In this document: positions 25,057 through 34,329 of the stretch, in pieces
How positions within the stretch are numbered: position 1 is the stretch's first letter
How the letters are laid out: every line of letters begins with the position of its first letter
Notes under the pieces: model-generated
Seen by the model: the letters and a program-made list of their open reading frames with translations, nothing else
Database searches by the model: none
What the model was told of the DNA's origin: nothing
Translations under genes and position numbers: made by a program
Source of the DNA: Pseudodesulfovibrio thermohalotolerans
GTDB lineage: Bacteria > Desulfobacterota > Desulfovibrionia > Desulfovibrionales > Desulfovibrionaceae
DNA length: 64,000 bases
Direction: 5' to 3'
NCBI RefSeq assembly: GCF_021353295.2
Contig: NZ_CP120635.1
Location: 2,373,501 to 2,437,500 of the forward strand

Positions 25057-26460
25057 ATGAAGACACTCTTGAAATTTTCCCCGGTAATCGTTGCCGCCGT
25101 TCTGGCCGCCCTGCCCACTCCGGAAGGACTGAGTCCGCAGGCGTGGTATTTTCTCGCCATCTTCGCGGGCGTCGTGGTCGGACTCATTATCGAGCCCGTC
25201 CCGGCCGCCCTGGTGGGCCTTTCGGGCGTCGCCCTGACAGCGGTTCTCGGACTCGTCGGCCCCACCCCCGCGGTCAACCGCAGTTGGGCCTTGTCCGGCT
25301 TCTCCAACGGCGTCATCTGGCTCATCTTTTCGGCCTTCATGTTCGCTCTCGGTTATCAGAAAACGGGGCTGGGCAGACGGATCAGTTTACACCTCATCCG
25401 CCGCCTCGGACGGTCCACCCTGGGCCTTGGCTACGCCATCGCCTTCTCGGACGCCGTCCTGGCTCCGTTCATGCCGTCCAATACGGCGCGCAGCGCGGGC
25501 ACTATCTACCCCATCGCCAGCAACATCCCGCCCATGTTCGACTCGACCCCGGAAAACCAGCCGCGCAGAATGGGCGCATACCTAACCTGGGTCGGCATCA
25601 GCTCCACCTGCGTAACCAGCTCCATGTTCCTGACCGCTCTTGCTCCCAACCTGCTGGCCGTGGACATGATCCAGAAAAGCGCGGGGGTGGCCATTTTGTG
25701 GGGAGATTGGGCCAAGGTCATGATCCCGGCCATGCTGCCGCTGTTCATCCTTACCCCATGGCTGGGCTATGTGATCTATCCCCCGACATTGAAGCACTCT
25801 CCGGAAGCCCCGGCCTGGGCCGCCGAGGAACTGCGCAAGATGGGTCGCATCAGCGTCAAGGAACTGATGATGCTCAGCTACGCCCTTCTGGCCCTGATCT
25901 TCTGGGTATTCGGCAAGCAACTGCATGTGGATTCCACAGTGGCCGCCATATTCGTCTTAGCCCTCATGGTTCTCACCGGCATCATATCCTGGGAGGATGT
26001 CATCACCAACAAGGGCGCATGGAATGTCCTGACATGGTTCGCCACCCTGGTCGCCATGGCCGCCGGGCTCAAGCAGACCGGCGTGCTCGCCTGGGTGGGC
26101 GAAATGATCTCCGCCAACCTGACGGGCATGGCTCCCGCAACGGTGGTGGTCCTGCTCGTCGTTCTCTTCTTCGTACTCCACTACTTCTTCGCCAGCACCA
26201 CGGCGCACACCACGGCTCTGCTCCCGCTGTTCATGGCCACGGCCGCTCCGCTGGTGCCACCCGAGATGCTGCCAAAGATAGCCCTCATGCTGGCCGGTTC
26301 CCTGGGCCTCATGGGCATCATAACCCCCTACGCTACCGGGCCGTCGCCCATCTGGTACGGTGCTGGCTACATCAGCCAGGCCCGCTGGTGGGCTTTGGGC
26401 GGCATATTCGGTCTTTTCTACCTGCTGTCGATGATCGCGGTGACGGCAATTTATCTCTAA
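25057..26460 (+). CDS. SLC13/DASS family anion:sodium symporter
   Basis: 467 residues from the ATG at 25057 with GAGGT upstream; the longer frame starts inside an unrelated leader. Around 12 membrane helices. The duplicated substrate-site motif S-N-T is seen as PFMPSNTARSAG in the first half and as FASTTAHTTAL in the second, and ITPYATGPSPIWYGAGYIS is typical of the CitT/TtdT branch. It should import or exchange di- or tricarboxylates (citrate, tartrate, succinate or similar); the substrate cannot be fixed. It is a single gene right after the second tRNA. Confidence 0.88.
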   Translation: MKTLLKFSPVIVAAVLAALPTPEGLSPQAWYFLAIFAGVVVGLIIEPVPAALVGLSGVALTAVLGLVGPTPAVNRSWALSGFSNGVIWLIFSAFMFALGYQKTGLGRRISLHLIRRLGRSTLGLGYAIAFSDAVLAPFMPSNTARSAGTIYPIASNIPPMFDSTPENQPRRMGAYLTWVGISSTCVTSSMFLTALAPNLLAVDMIQKSAGVAILWGDWAKVMIPAMLPLFILTPWLGYVIYPPTLKHSPEAPAWAAEELRKMGRISVKELMMLSYALLALIFWVFGKQLHVDSTVAAIFVLALMVLTGIISWEDVITNKGAWNVLTWFATLVAMAAGLKQTGVLAWVGEMISANLTGMAPATVVVLLVVLFFVLHYFFASTTAHTTALLPLFMATAAPLVPPEMLPKIALMLAGSLGLMGIITPYATGPSPIWYGAGYISQARWWALGGIFGLFYLLSMIAVTAIYL

Positions 26461-26534
26461 CCACCTATTATAACGAATAAAAATAACTTACAACGTCAAT
26501 AAAAGGCCAAACGGACCAACCGCATGGTGGCCCG

Positions 26535-26565
26535 ACAAAAAAACCCGGCCAAAAGACCGGGTCAA
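26535..26565 (-). terminator. Rho-independent terminator
   Basis: On the minus strand ACCCGGTC and GGCCGGGT form a stem around TTTT and are followed by seven T. It ends the acidic 216-aa gene. Confidence 0.8.
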
Positions 26566-26586
26566 CTCGCGTGACGGGGAAACAAT

Positions 26587-27237
26587 CTACAGGGTGTGGT
26601 GGAAATCCACCAAGTGCTGCAATGCGTCGTCCATGGGATCAAAAATATCGGATAGAGTAACCGCATACAGGCTGACCGTGGCCCCATGAGGCTCCGCGCC
26701 GAGCAACGACGGCAGATACCCCGGCTCATCGACAAGATTGGACGAGAGGTCGGGGCTGCCGTCGGAAAATAGTTCATTGTAGGTCAGAATGTCGCCCTCG
26801 TGGCCGCCGAGTATGGAGATCGCATCCGAAGTCGAATCGTCTTCCGCGTCCGGAATCAGGCCGCCCCTGGAATCGATTTGGTCCAGGACCTCGATGCTCT
26901 GCGGCTCGTCCTCATCGGGCCCGGCGGCGGTCTCCACGTCCGATGCGCCATCGGAGAAGGCGAACAGGTAGATGCTGCCGGGCACCACTTCTCCGCCGTG
27001 CAGCTCGAAATCGGGCAAGGTTTCTTCCCGGGCCATAATCAGGTAATCCTTGAAAATGACCACTCCGCCGTTCTCGCCGGTCAGAACAAGGTCGTTGCCG
27101 TCACTGGAAAAAACGACCTCGGAAACATAGAAGCCGAATACGACCGGCACATCGGAACGAAGCGTGAACTCGGCCACCTTGCCGGGCTCGGGGAGCTCCA
27201 CCAGCATCGGGTTATATAGGGGGGCCGATTCCGCCAT
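26587..27237 (-). CDS. Short acidic protein resembling the N-terminal module of giant RTX adhesins
   Basis: 216 residues, strongly acidic. Residues about 15-95 (FTLRSDVPVVFGFYVSEVVF, then DGNDLVLTGENGGVVIFKDY) resemble the N-terminal retention-type module of large type I-secreted adhesins, where a similar DLV..ENGG.VV..D motif is followed by DF. The remainder is a low-complexity Asp/Glu/Ser region and a short C-terminal domain. There are no VCBS or RTX repeats and no secretion genes nearby. It could be a remnant, a regulator of adhesin retention, or an independent protein. Promoter not identified; terminator present. Confidence 0.55.
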   Translation of the reverse strand: MAESAPLYNPMLVELPEPGKVAEFTLRSDVPVVFGFYVSEVVFSSDGNDLVLTGENGGVVIFKDYLIMAREETLPDFELHGGEVVPGSIYLFAFSDGASDVETAAGPDEDEPQSIEVLDQIDSRGGLIPDAEDDSTSDAISILGGHEGDILTYNELFSDGSPDLSSNLVDEPGYLPSLLGAEPHGATVSLYAVTLSDIFDPMDDALQHLVDFHHTL

Positions 27238-27660
27238 GAGAGCCTCCTAGGATAAAAGGGGCACCTCCGAAAAGATACCGTGTTTGAACGCCTGCGCCAC
27301 GATAAACAGCTATCGTCAACACGGGCCGCGCTTCAAACACCCAACCTGTCGAGGTTCATGACCGCCCGCCTTGGACACGCAAATGGCGTTGTCCAGCGGT
27401 AAAAACCGTTGCGCCAGGTCGACACGAGGCCCGGTTTATCGAATACTGGATTCTCACCATAGACTATTATACCACTTTACATCCGACGGCAACCCCGGGA
27501 CGTTTTCTCGGTACCTCGGCTCGACGTGGGCCGGATAAAAAACACAACGGCTGCGAACGCCCTCCCGCGCAAGAGGACTCGTCTTCATGGACGAGTTGCC
27601 GGGGAATCTTCATGACGGGGCTTGCAACCCCGCCTTTTTTATGTCCATTATCCACGCATC
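27238..27660. other. Gene-free structured stretch upstream of the SlyD-methyltransferase gene
   Basis: 423 bases without a credible gene. It contains a hairpin CAGCGGT-AAAA-ACCGTTG near 27396, an A/T-rich patch with TATTAT near 27463 that may be a -10 box, a stem ACTCGTC / GACGAGT near 27577-27596, a possible long-range pair GGCAAC (about 27488) with GTTGCC (about 27594), and a terminator at 27616-27640. Together these could define an RNA of about 170 bases on the plus strand. I could not match it to a known RNA family. Confidence 0.4.
27616..27640 (+). terminator. Rho-independent terminator ahead of the fusion gene
   Basis: CGGGG / CCCCG stem with CTTGCAA loop, followed by CC and six T. It lies 20 bases before the start codon at 27661, so it either ends an upstream small RNA or attenuates the gene. 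Confidence 0.75.
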
Positions 27661-28731
27661 ATGATTGCATTCAACGACAACGCCATAGGCGCGCTGGAAT
27701 TTACCGTCACCTGGGAATTGGACGGCGAACGCCATGAGGAATGGTTCCTGGGCCGCAAAGCCAACCCGGTGAACGACATCTTTCCTCGCGACATGCGTGA
27801 CGCCCTGGAAGGCAAGAGGGCCGGTGAATCCGTACGGTTCTCCTATAACCCGCGCCTGTGCATCCCGCGCCGCCGAGGGAGCCTGGTCCTGACCTTGAAC
27901 CGCGACCGATTACGCCGCAAGACGGTCTCGGGCGAGCCGATCCTCCCGCGCGTGGGACGCTTTTATCCCCAGGGCCACATCGATGGCCTCCTGGACATCT
28001 ACCCGGACACCCTGACCCCGTTCAGGCTGACCGCTCTCGACGACGACACCTTCACCGCCGACCGCAATCACCCGCTGGCCGACGTCCCAGTGACCATCGA
28101 AGCCAAAATCCAATATCTGGAGCCGCGCGAGACCGGTGCATACGGCTCACTGACCCATTGGCGCGAAACCGTCTGCGACTGGGGACCCGGAATGCAGGCC
28201 ATGCTCGACGGCGAGCCGCCGGACTTTTTCCACCCCGCATTCTTCGACCGCGAGAGGGACCTCGACGAGAATTGCCGCATCCCCCAACCGGACGGCGCGG
28301 CCCTGCGCAACTACCAAACCGTGCTCGACAGGTTCATCGCCCCCGGTATGCGGGTCATGGACCTTTCCCCGGACTCCGAACGACCCTCGGGCAAATACGA
28401 CGCCGCAGTATGCCTCTGTGCGCTTGAGTACATGGACCGTCCGGTGGATATCCTGCGTTATATCGACCACTTCCTCCAACCCGGCGCGCCCGTGATCCTG
28501 GCCTCCACCGACGCCTTCGACCCGGCCTGCGCCATCCGGGGCTGGCGTGAGCTGCACCCTTTCGAGCGCATGGGCCTCGCCCTCGAATACCTGCGCATGG
28601 CTGGTTTCACCCACGAGCCCGGCACCATCTCCATCCGCAACGACTGGCGCGACCGGGACGATCCCCGGTTCCTCGAAACCAAGGGCGTGAGCGACCCGCT
28701 GTTCATCGCCTACGCGCGCAAACCCGAATAG
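27661..28731 (+). CDS. SlyD/FKBP-like domain fused to a methyltransferase-like domain
   Basis: 356 residues. Residues about 5-160 follow the layout of SlyD-type peptidyl-prolyl isomerases: a strand pair, an inserted domain, then NHPLADVPVTIEAKIQYLEP (136-155), which parallels the NH-LAG motif and last strand of SlyD. Residues about 165-350 resemble a class I methyltransferase of the type 11 group (MRVMDLSPDSERP, then YDAAVCLCALEYMDRPVDIL, then FLQPGAPVILAS), but the glycine-rich SAM loop is reduced to DLSPD, so SAM binding is doubtful. No ribosome site is visible before the ATG. A terminator lies just upstream, suggesting attenuation. Partner and substrate unknown. Confidence 0.65.
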   Translation: MIAFNDNAIGALEFTVTWELDGERHEEWFLGRKANPVNDIFPRDMRDALEGKRAGESVRFSYNPRLCIPRRRGSLVLTLNRDRLRRKTVSGEPILPRVGRFYPQGHIDGLLDIYPDTLTPFRLTALDDDTFTADRNHPLADVPVTIEAKIQYLEPRETGAYGSLTHWRETVCDWGPGMQAMLDGEPPDFFHPAFFDRERDLDENCRIPQPDGAALRNYQTVLDRFIAPGMRVMDLSPDSERPSGKYDAAVCLCALEYMDRPVDILRYIDHFLQPGAPVILASTDAFDPACAIRGWRELHPFERMGLALEYLRMAGFTHEPGTISIRNDWRDRDDPRFLETKGVSDPLFIAYARKPE

Positions 28732-28752
28732 GGAAAGCCCGAAAACGGAACA

Positions 28753-28790
28753 AAAAAACTCCCGGAGGACAATTCCCCCGGGAGTTTTAT
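28753..28790. terminator. Bidirectional terminator between fusion gene and thiC
   Basis: AAACTCCCGG pairs with CCGGGAGTTT around a loop of about 11 bases, with A and T runs outside. It can end both the plus-strand fusion gene and the minus-strand thi operon. Confidence 0.8.
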
Positions 28791-28810
28791 ATGTTGCCGT
28801 TACTCAACAA

Positions 28811-30115
28811 TTAATCGTCGAGCTGGATATCCTTGCCTTCGAGAACGCGGTTCATGTTGCGAACGGCGCACATCTTGCCGCACATGGTGCAGGAATCCTT
28901 GTGCTCCGGCTCGGAGGACTTGCGGTATTCGACGGGCCGGACCGGGTCCATGGCCAGGTCGAACTGGGCATCCCAATCCAGGGCGGCGCGGGCCTTGGCC
29001 ATGTTGTTGTCCCAATCCACTGCGCCGGGGTAGCCCTTGGCGATGTCGGCGGCATGGGCGGCGATGCGGGTCGCGACGATGCCTTCCTTCATGTCTTCAA
29101 GGGTGGGCAGACGCAGGTGCTCGGCCGGAGTGACGTAGCAGAGGAAATCCGCGCCAGCCGCGCCCGCGATAGCTCCGCCGATGGCGGAAGTGATGTGATC
29201 GTAGCCGGGAGCGACATCGGTGACCAGGGGGCCGAGGACGTAGAACGGGGCGTTGTGGCACAGCCGCTTTTCCATCATCATGTTGCCGGCAATCTCGTTC
29301 ATGGCCATGTGGCCCGGGCCTTCGATCATGACCTGGACGTTGCGCTCCCAGGCACGCTTGGTCAGCTCGCCCAGAGTGATGAGCTCCTCCACCTGACAGG
29401 CGTCGGTCGCGTCGTACAGGCAGCCGGGACGGCAGCCGTCGCCAAGGCTCAGGGTGACGTCGTGCTGCTCGCAAATATCCAGAAGACGATCAAAGTGCTC
29501 GTAGAACGGGTTCTCGGCGTTGTTGATCTCCATCCAGGTAAACAGGAGGGAACCGCCGCGCGAGACGATGTTGGTCAGCCGCTTGGCGGTCTTGACCTTT
29601 TCCGCGGTGTGCTTGTTCAGACCAGCGTGGATGGTCAGAAAGTCAACGCCGTCCTCGACGTGCCGCTCGACCACCTTGAAAAACTCGTCCACGGTGATGT
29701 CCTGGAGGTTCTTGTCATAGAAACCCACGGCGTCATAGATGGGCACGGTGCCGATCATGGCCGGAGATATCTCGACCAGCCTTTTGCGAAATTCCTGGGT
29801 CTTGCCGTAGCAGGACAGGTCCATGATGGCCTCGGCCTTCATGTCCAGGGCGGCGCGGACCTTTTCCAGCTCGGGCTCGACGTCGCAGCAGTCCTTGGAG
29901 ATGCCGAGGTTGACGTTGATCTTGATCCGCATCCCCTCGCCCACGGCTTCGGCGTCGAGGTTCTTGTGATTCTTGTTGGCGGGGATGATGACCGATCCCT
30001 TGGCCATCCGCGCCATAAGATCCTCGATGCGGACGTTCTCCTTACGGGCCACGGTCTCCATTTGGGGGGTGACGATGCCCTTCCGGGCGGCGTCCATCTG
30101 GGTAGTGTAAGACAT
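28811..30115 (-). CDS. thiC: Phosphomethylpyrimidine synthase ThiC
   Basis: 434 residues, the short form without the plant/E. coli N-terminal extension. Radical-SAM cluster ligands lie at the C-terminus in CTMCGKMC (CxxCxxxxC type, with C also near 415). Other hallmarks: [31 protein letters not shown] and [20 protein letters not shown]. It makes HMP-phosphate from AIR. Last gene of the TPP-controlled operon, two bases after thiE. Confidence 0.96.
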   Translation of the reverse strand: MSYTTQMDAARKGIVTPQMETVARKENVRIEDLMARMAKGSVIIPANKNHKNLDAEAVGEGMRIKINVNLGISKDCCDVEPELEKVRAALDMKAEAIMDLSCYGKTQEFRKRLVEISPAMIGTVPIYDAVGFYDKNLQDITVDEFFKVVERHVEDGVDFLTIHAGLNKHTAEKVKTAKRLTNIVSRGGSLLFTWMEINNAENPFYEHFDRLLDICEQHDVTLSLGDGCRPGCLYDATDACQVEELITLGELTKRAWERNVQVMIEGPGHMAMNEIAGNMMMEKRLCHNAPFYVLGPLVTDVAPGYDHITSAIGGAIAGAAGADFLCYVTPAEHLRLPTLEDMKEGIVATRIAAHAADIAKGYPGAVDWDNNMAKARAALDWDAQFDLAMDPVRPVEYRKSSEPEHKDSCTMCGKMCAVRNMNRVLEGKDIQLDD

Positions 30116-30117
30116 GG

Positions 30118-30771
30118 TTACTCCTTCGCCGCTTCGATCTTGCTTCGGAGGGCGGTTATTTTCGCTTGGATATCCTTTTCACCGACGATCTCGGTGACCA
30201 ATGCCACGCACCGTGCGCCGCGCCGGACAACCTCGCCGATGTTGTGTTCCTTGATGCCGCCGATGGCCACAAAGGGAATGTCGTGGTTGGCGACCACGTG
30301 GTCGAGATATTCGAATCCCACGGGATCTACCACGTCGTCCTTGGTGTAAGTGCGGAATACCGGGCCCACGCCGATGTAATCCGCACCGCGCCGGACCGCG
30401 TCGAGGGCCTGCTCGGGGCTGTGGGTGGACAGCCCGATGGCCATGTCCTCGCCGACAAGCCTGCGCACTTCCTCCACGGGAAGGTCCTCCTGGCCGACGT
30501 GAACGCCGTCCGCGCCCACCAGGATGGCGATGTCGATGTCGTCGTTGACGATGAAGGCGGCCCCGGCCTCACGGGTCATCTCACGAATGATGCGGCACTC
30601 TTCGAGCTTTGCGCCCGCCTTCTTTTCCTTTTCACGATACTGGACGAGCTTGATGCCCGCGCCGAGCATCTCCCGGACAACCTCCACATTGGAGCGGCCC
30701 AGAGAGAACTTCTCGGCTGTCAGACAGTATATGTCCGTATCCAGTATATTTTTCCTCGTAAAAGCCGTCAT
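30118..30771 (-). CDS. thiE: Thiamine-phosphate synthase ThiE
   Basis: 217 residues, TIM barrel. Motifs: [44 protein letters not shown], and [20 protein letters not shown], which contain the pyrophosphate-binding arginine and lysines. Joins HMP-diphosphate and thiazole phosphate to thiamine phosphate. Ten bases downstream of thiF and two upstream of thiC. Length is normal. Confidence 0.95.
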   Translation of the reverse strand: MTAFTRKNILDTDIYCLTAEKFSLGRSNVEVVREMLGAGIKLVQYREKEKKAGAKLEECRIIREMTREAGAAFIVNDDIDIAILVGADGVHVGQEDLPVEEVRRLVGEDMAIGLSTHSPEQALDAVRRGADYIGVGPVFRTYTKDDVVDPVGFEYLDHVVANHDIPFVAIGGIKEHNIGEVVRRGARCVALVTEIVGEKDIQAKITALRSKIEAAKE

Positions 30772-30780
30772 GCTTTCTCC

Positions 30781-31398
30781 TTATTCGTCGGAAAGACCCA
30801 AAAAATGCGTAAGGACAACGTCCGCCTGTTTGGCGGCGGCGATGCCCACTCTGGGCGACAGAGGCGGCGTGTCCTCGGAGCATTCGGTCTCGCCGTCGCC
30901 GACAACGTAGAAATTGCCGCGCACCTTGCGAGTGACTATGGCGTCGCCGTTTCCGCAGCCGCCTATCCCGGAGGCGGAGACCAACAGTCTGCCCATGGGC
31001 AGCAGAGCCTCCACCAACAGCTTCTTGGCCTCGACCCGGTCAAAAGCCTCGACCACGGCGTCGCAATCGCCGAACAACCGCTTCATATCGGCCGCGCCGA
31101 CCCGCTCAACGCACACGTCGAGATTGAGGTCGGGGTTCACGGCGCGCATATTGACAGCCAGGGCTTCGGCCTTGAACAGCCCCACCTGGTCACAAAGAAA
31201 CGCCTGCCGATTCAGGTTGGAGAACTCCACGCGATCGAAGTCCACTAGGACGAAGCGGGTGAAGCCGCTGCGCGCCAAGTGCATGGCGCAGTTGGAGCCG
31301 AGCCCGCCGCAACCGGCGATGCCGATCTTCACGGACCGCAGCCGGGCGAGGGTTTTCTCGCCCAGGTACCGCGCAAAGCCCTGCTCCACCTTGTTCAT
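30781..31398 (-). CDS. thiF: ThiS adenylyltransferase ThiF
   Basis: 205 residues from the ATG at 31398, whose ATGA overlaps the thiH stop; this fixes the start. E1-like Rossmann core GIAGCGGLGSNCAMHLARSG and the adenylation Arg/Asp region (DFDRVEFSNLNRQ). It is shorter than E. coli ThiF and appears to lack the zinc-binding CxxC pairs of the C-terminus, as in the bacterial short form often paired with ThiH. It activates the ThiS C-terminal glycine for sulfur transfer. Confidence 0.9.
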   Translation of the reverse strand: MNKVEQGFARYLGEKTLARLRSVKIGIAGCGGLGSNCAMHLARSGFTRFVLVDFDRVEFSNLNRQAFLCDQVGLFKAEALAVNMRAVNPDLNLDVCVERVGAADMKRLFGDCDAVVEAFDRVEAKKLLVEALLPMGRLLVSASGIGGCGNGDAIVTRKVRGNFYVVGDGETECSEDTPPLSPRVGIAAAKQADVVLTHFLGLSDE

Positions 31399-32531
31399 GC
31401 GCCCTCTCCCGCAGTTTCGAAGATGGGTTCCCAATCCTTGAAGATCGGCTGGTAGCCCTTGTCGCGCAGGGCGGCGCAGACCTCGTCCACGCTGCGTCCG
31501 TCGCTGATGTCGAACTGGCCGGTGTTCTCCTCGTCCATGGTCTCGTCGGCATGACCACCAACGGCCGTGGACACGCCCGCCGACATGCGGGTCACGCCCA
31601 GCGGCAGGATGTTTTCACGGAACCGGGCGTCCTCGCGGGTGGAGATGGTGATGCCCACCCGAGGCATGAACAGGCGCAGAGCCATGAGGAACTGAACCAT
31701 GTCGTGATCGGATACGATGGAAGCCGGTTCCCAGTCGCCCACGTGCGGCCGCATACGCGGCAGGGATACGGCGATGTCCGTCTCCGGGTACCGATGCATG
31801 AGGTAGGCCGCGTGCAGGCCGGTCAGGAGCGCGTCGCGCCGCCAGTCGCCCAGCCCGAGCAACGCGCCGATGTTGACCACGCGCATCCCAGCCTTGCAGG
31901 CCCGCTCCGGGGCGTCCAGACGGAACCGAAAGTCCCGCTTGGGCCCTTTGGGATGCAGCACGGCATAAAGCGCCTCATCGTAGGTTTCCTGGAACATGGT
32001 CATACCGTCCACGCCCGAGGTCACCAGCCGTCCGTACTCCTCCTCGGTCATAGCGAAGACCTCGATGGAAACGGACGGGAAGTGCTTGGTCAAGACCCTG
32101 GTACACGCCTCAAGATAATCCACCCCGGTCTTGGCCGGGGCGTCGCCGGTGAGGATGAGCAGGTTCTTGAGGCCGGTGGCGGCGATGGCCTTTCCTTCAA
32201 CGTCCACCTCCTCCAGGCTGAGCATGGAGCGGTGGATCGTGTTGTTGCAATTGAAGCCGCAGTAGACGCAATGATTGGTGCAGAAATTGGCGAGATAAAG
32301 CGGCGTGAACAGGCTGATGGTCCGCCCGAAATGCTGCACGGTCAACCGGCTGGCCTTCTGCGCCATCTCTTCAAGCAGACCGGAAGCGGCAGGGCTCATG
32401 AAGGCCATGAAGTCCTCCACCGTGGTTGTGGTCCGATGCAGAGCCCGGAGCACGTCCTCCTCGGTGAAATCGTTGAAGCGCGCGTCGGGCAATCCCTCGG
32501 CGTACGCCTGGATCAGCGGGTAGAAGCTCAT
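31395..32531 (-). CDS. thiH: 2-iminoacetate synthase ThiH
   Basis: 378 residues. Radical-SAM motif [10 protein letters not shown] (CxxxCxxC) near residue 82. It cleaves tyrosine to dehydroglycine for thiazole formation, the anaerobic route that replaces the glycine oxidase ThiO, as suits a strict anaerobe. It overlaps thiG by four bases and thiF by four bases (ATGA), so the three are translationally coupled. Confidence 0.95.
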   Translation of the reverse strand: MSFYPLIQAYAEGLPDARFNDFTEEDVLRALHRTTTTVEDFMAFMSPAASGLLEEMAQKASRLTVQHFGRTISLFTPLYLANFCTNHCVYCGFNCNNTIHRSMLSLEEVDVEGKAIAATGLKNLLILTGDAPAKTGVDYLEACTRVLTKHFPSVSIEVFAMTEEEYGRLVTSGVDGMTMFQETYDEALYAVLHPKGPKRDFRFRLDAPERACKAGMRVVNIGALLGLGDWRRDALLTGLHAAYLMHRYPETDIAVSLPRMRPHVGDWEPASIVSDHDMVQFLMALRLFMPRVGITISTREDARFRENILPLGVTRMSAGVSTAVGGHADETMDEENTGQFDISDGRSVDEVCAALRDKGYQPIFKDWEPIFETAGEGA

Positions 32532-33310
32532 GCCTCTGCCCCCCCGAGGAAGCCGGTCAGCGGCGAAGAGGCCGAAGCCAGCACCCTTTTCGCGCCGGGG
32601 CCGGAAAGGAACGCCTCGCGCCCGGCACTGACCGCCCGGCCAAAGGCGCGGGCCATCATGACCGGATCCACGGCCGTGGCGATGGCCGTGTTGACCAGAA
32701 CCGCGTCCGCGCCCATCTCCATGGCTTCGCAGGCTTCGGACGGACGGCCGATGCCGGCGTCCACCACGATGGGCAGATCGATCTCTTCAATAAGTATGCG
32801 GACCATCTCGCGGGTCTTCAGGCCCCGATTGGTACCGATGGGCGCGCCGAGCGGCATGACCGCGGCCGCGCCCGCGTCAACCAGCGCCTTGGCTACGTAG
32901 AGGTCGGCATTGACGTAGGGCAACACCACGAATCCTTCCTTGGCGAGGATTTCAGTGGCCTTTACGGTCTCGTAACCGTCGGGCAGCAGATAGCGGTTGT
33001 CCGAGATGACCTCGATCTTGATCCAGTCGCCGCACCCCATGGCGCGGGCCAGCCTGGCGATGCGCACGGCCTCGTCGGCGGTGCGGGCGCCCGACGTGTT
33101 GGGCAGCAACTGCATGTGCTTGGGAATGAAATCCATGACGTTGCCGGTGGTGGATTCGAGATCCACCCGGCGCAGGGCCACGGTGATGACCTCGGAACCC
33201 GAGGCCTCGCAGACATCCGAGATGACGCTGTCGTCGCCGTATTTCCCGGTGCCGGTGAACAGGCGGCTGGAAAAGGTCCGGCCGCCGATGGTGAGAATAT
33301 CCTTGCTCAT
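32528..33310 (-). CDS. thiG: Thiazole synthase ThiG
   Basis: 260 residues, TIM barrel. Hallmarks: [14 protein letters not shown], the Schiff-base lysine region [34 protein letters not shown] and [20 protein letters not shown]. It condenses ThiS-thiocarboxylate, dehydroglycine and 1-deoxy-xylulose-5-phosphate. It lies eight bases after thiS and overlaps thiH. Confidence 0.96.
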   Translation of the reverse strand: MSKDILTIGGRTFSSRLFTGTGKYGDDSVISDVCEASGSEVITVALRRVDLESTTGNVMDFIPKHMQLLPNTSGARTADEAVRIARLARAMGCGDWIKIEVISDNRYLLPDGYETVKATEILAKEGFVVLPYVNADLYVAKALVDAGAAAVMPLGAPIGTNRGLKTREMVRILIEEIDLPIVVDAGIGRPSEACEAMEMGADAVLVNTAIATAVDPVMMARAFGRAVSAGREAFLSGPGAKRVLASASSPLTGFLGGAEA

Positions 33311-33318
33311 GTTTTCTC

Positions 33319-33519
33319 CTAACCTCCGCCCACGAAGCGGAGGACCTCCAGATGGTCGCCGTCCTCCAGGCGCACATCGTCGAACTGCTCGCCGGGGACG
33401 ATATCCCCGTTGCGCTCGACGACCACGGCCCGGGGCGCGATCTCTTTTGATTCAAGCAAGGCGAGAATGGTCAGGGGCTCGTCCAGCTCCGACGCCTTGC
33501 CGTTTATGGTGACGATCAT
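33319..33519 (-). CDS. thiS: Sulfur carrier protein ThiS
   Basis: 66 residues from the ATG at 33519 with AAGGAG upstream. Beta-grasp fold ending in the diagnostic di-glycine (RFVGGG). First gene of the thiamine operon and directly behind the riboswitch. The terminal GGG instead of GG is a small deviation found in some ThiS proteins. Confidence 0.93.
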   Translation of the reverse strand: MIVTINGKASELDEPLTILALLESKEIAPRAVVVERNGDIVPGEQFDDVRLEDGDHLEVLRFVGGG

Positions 33520-33547
33520 AACAGTCTCCTTGCAGGCGCGTTGACAT

Positions 33548-33583
33548 AAAAAAACGCCTGCCCCCGATGTGGGCAAGCGCGGC
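33548..33583 (-). terminator. Riboswitch-controlled terminator before thiS
   Basis: On the minus strand CGCTTGCCC pairs with GGGCAGGCG, followed by seven T, about 25 bases after the TPP aptamer. This is the expected OFF-state expression platform. Confidence 0.88.
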
Positions 33584-33606
33584 ATGATGACGAGAATCCA
33601 TCCTGT

Positions 33607-33697
33607 GGCAGCTTCCCTCCGTCGGTATTGTCCGAATCAGGTTCAAAGGGTCAGATCATTTCGATCCATCTCAGCCACAAGGGCCCCCCTAGCTGCC
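33607..33697 (-). promoter_or_regulatory. TPP riboswitch aptamer (THI element)
   Basis: On the minus strand the conserved CTGAGA and the block TGAACCTGAT..GGACAATACC..GGAGGGAAG are present in order. The closing P1 helix GGCAGCT / AGCTGCC frames 33697-33607. Binding of thiamine diphosphate should favour the terminator at 33548-33583 and shut off thiSGHFEC. Confidence 0.95.
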
Positions 33698-33701
33698 GGA
33701 G

Positions 33702-33730
33702 ACCCTATGCGCTTTTACCGCACCTGTAAA
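33702..33730 (-). promoter_or_regulatory. Promoter of the thiamine operon
   Basis: Minus-strand TTTACA (33730-33725) and TAGGGT (33707-33702) are 17 bases apart. The start would fall at the first base of the aptamer P1 helix. Confidence 0.6.
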
Positions 33731-33812
33731 GTTATTCATGGAGACTAAAGTCATCCGCCGCACCCGCCGATAAGGATTCCGTGCCATATCAACAAAACGG
33801 GGGATGCCGTTC

Positions 33813-34253
33813 ATGTTTTCCACACTGTTTCAGGCGACCGGCTTCAAGCGTGCTTTCGACCTGTTCGAGGCGGGCCGGTTCGATGAAGGCAAGGCGCTGT
33901 TAAAGAGCCTGCAAGACGAATTCCTTGCGGTCTGCGACGAAAACGAAGCCTTGAAACGTCAGTTGTCCGAGGTGGCGGAAGTCCTTGATCTCGCGGAAAA
34001 AGTCCGGTTCGACGGCCAGAAGTATTGGCTGGAGGAGGACGGCGAACGCAAGGGACCGTTCTGCCAGGTCTGCTACGACCGCGACGGACTGCTCGTCCAT
34101 CTGCACAAGCATGAAAACCACTGGGAGTGCCAGAGCTGCCAAGGCCTGTACATGCTCCCCCGCGAGGCCGACGCTGCCAACGGCAAGAAGCCGCGCATAC
34201 GCACAACCATGGAAAAGACCGTGCCCCTGTTCATGGAACGGGAAATGGGCTAA
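33813..34253 (+). CDS. Zinc-ribbon protein of unknown function
   Basis: 146 residues from the ATG at 33813, which has a GGGGG stretch at about nine bases; an ATG three codons upstream directly abuts that site. Helical N-terminal half (about 1-65) with coiled-coil character, then a four-cysteine zinc ribbon: CQVC near 84 and CQSC near 107, 20 residues apart. YWLEEDGERKGPFCQVCYD is a motif seen in uncharacterised bacterial and prophage proteins. Monocistronic, ended by a strong hairpin. Confidence 0.65.
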   Translation: MFSTLFQATGFKRAFDLFEAGRFDEGKALLKSLQDEFLAVCDENEALKRQLSEVAEVLDLAEKVRFDGQKYWLEEDGERKGPFCQVCYDRDGLLVHLHKHENHWECQSCQGLYMLPREADAANGKKPRIRTTMEKTVPLFMEREMG

Positions 34254-34268
34254 CCGGCCCCGGGCACG

Positions 34269-34309
34269 AAAAAGCCCCCGCGCGGCGTACCGCGCGGGGG
34301 CTTTTCTTA
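34269..34309 (+). terminator. Rho-independent terminator
   Basis: Perfect stem AGCCCCCGCGCGG / CCGCGCGGGGGCT around CGTA, flanked by A and T runs, ending the zinc-ribbon gene and just outside the insertion sequence. Confidence 0.88.
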
Positions 34310-34329
34310 TGCGGCCCCATGTCAAGGAC

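Noticed and set aside
27470..27640. 6S RNA
   Set aside because: Length and terminator would fit, but I cannot find the long closing helix and the typical central bubble sequence; kept only as an unassigned structured stretch.
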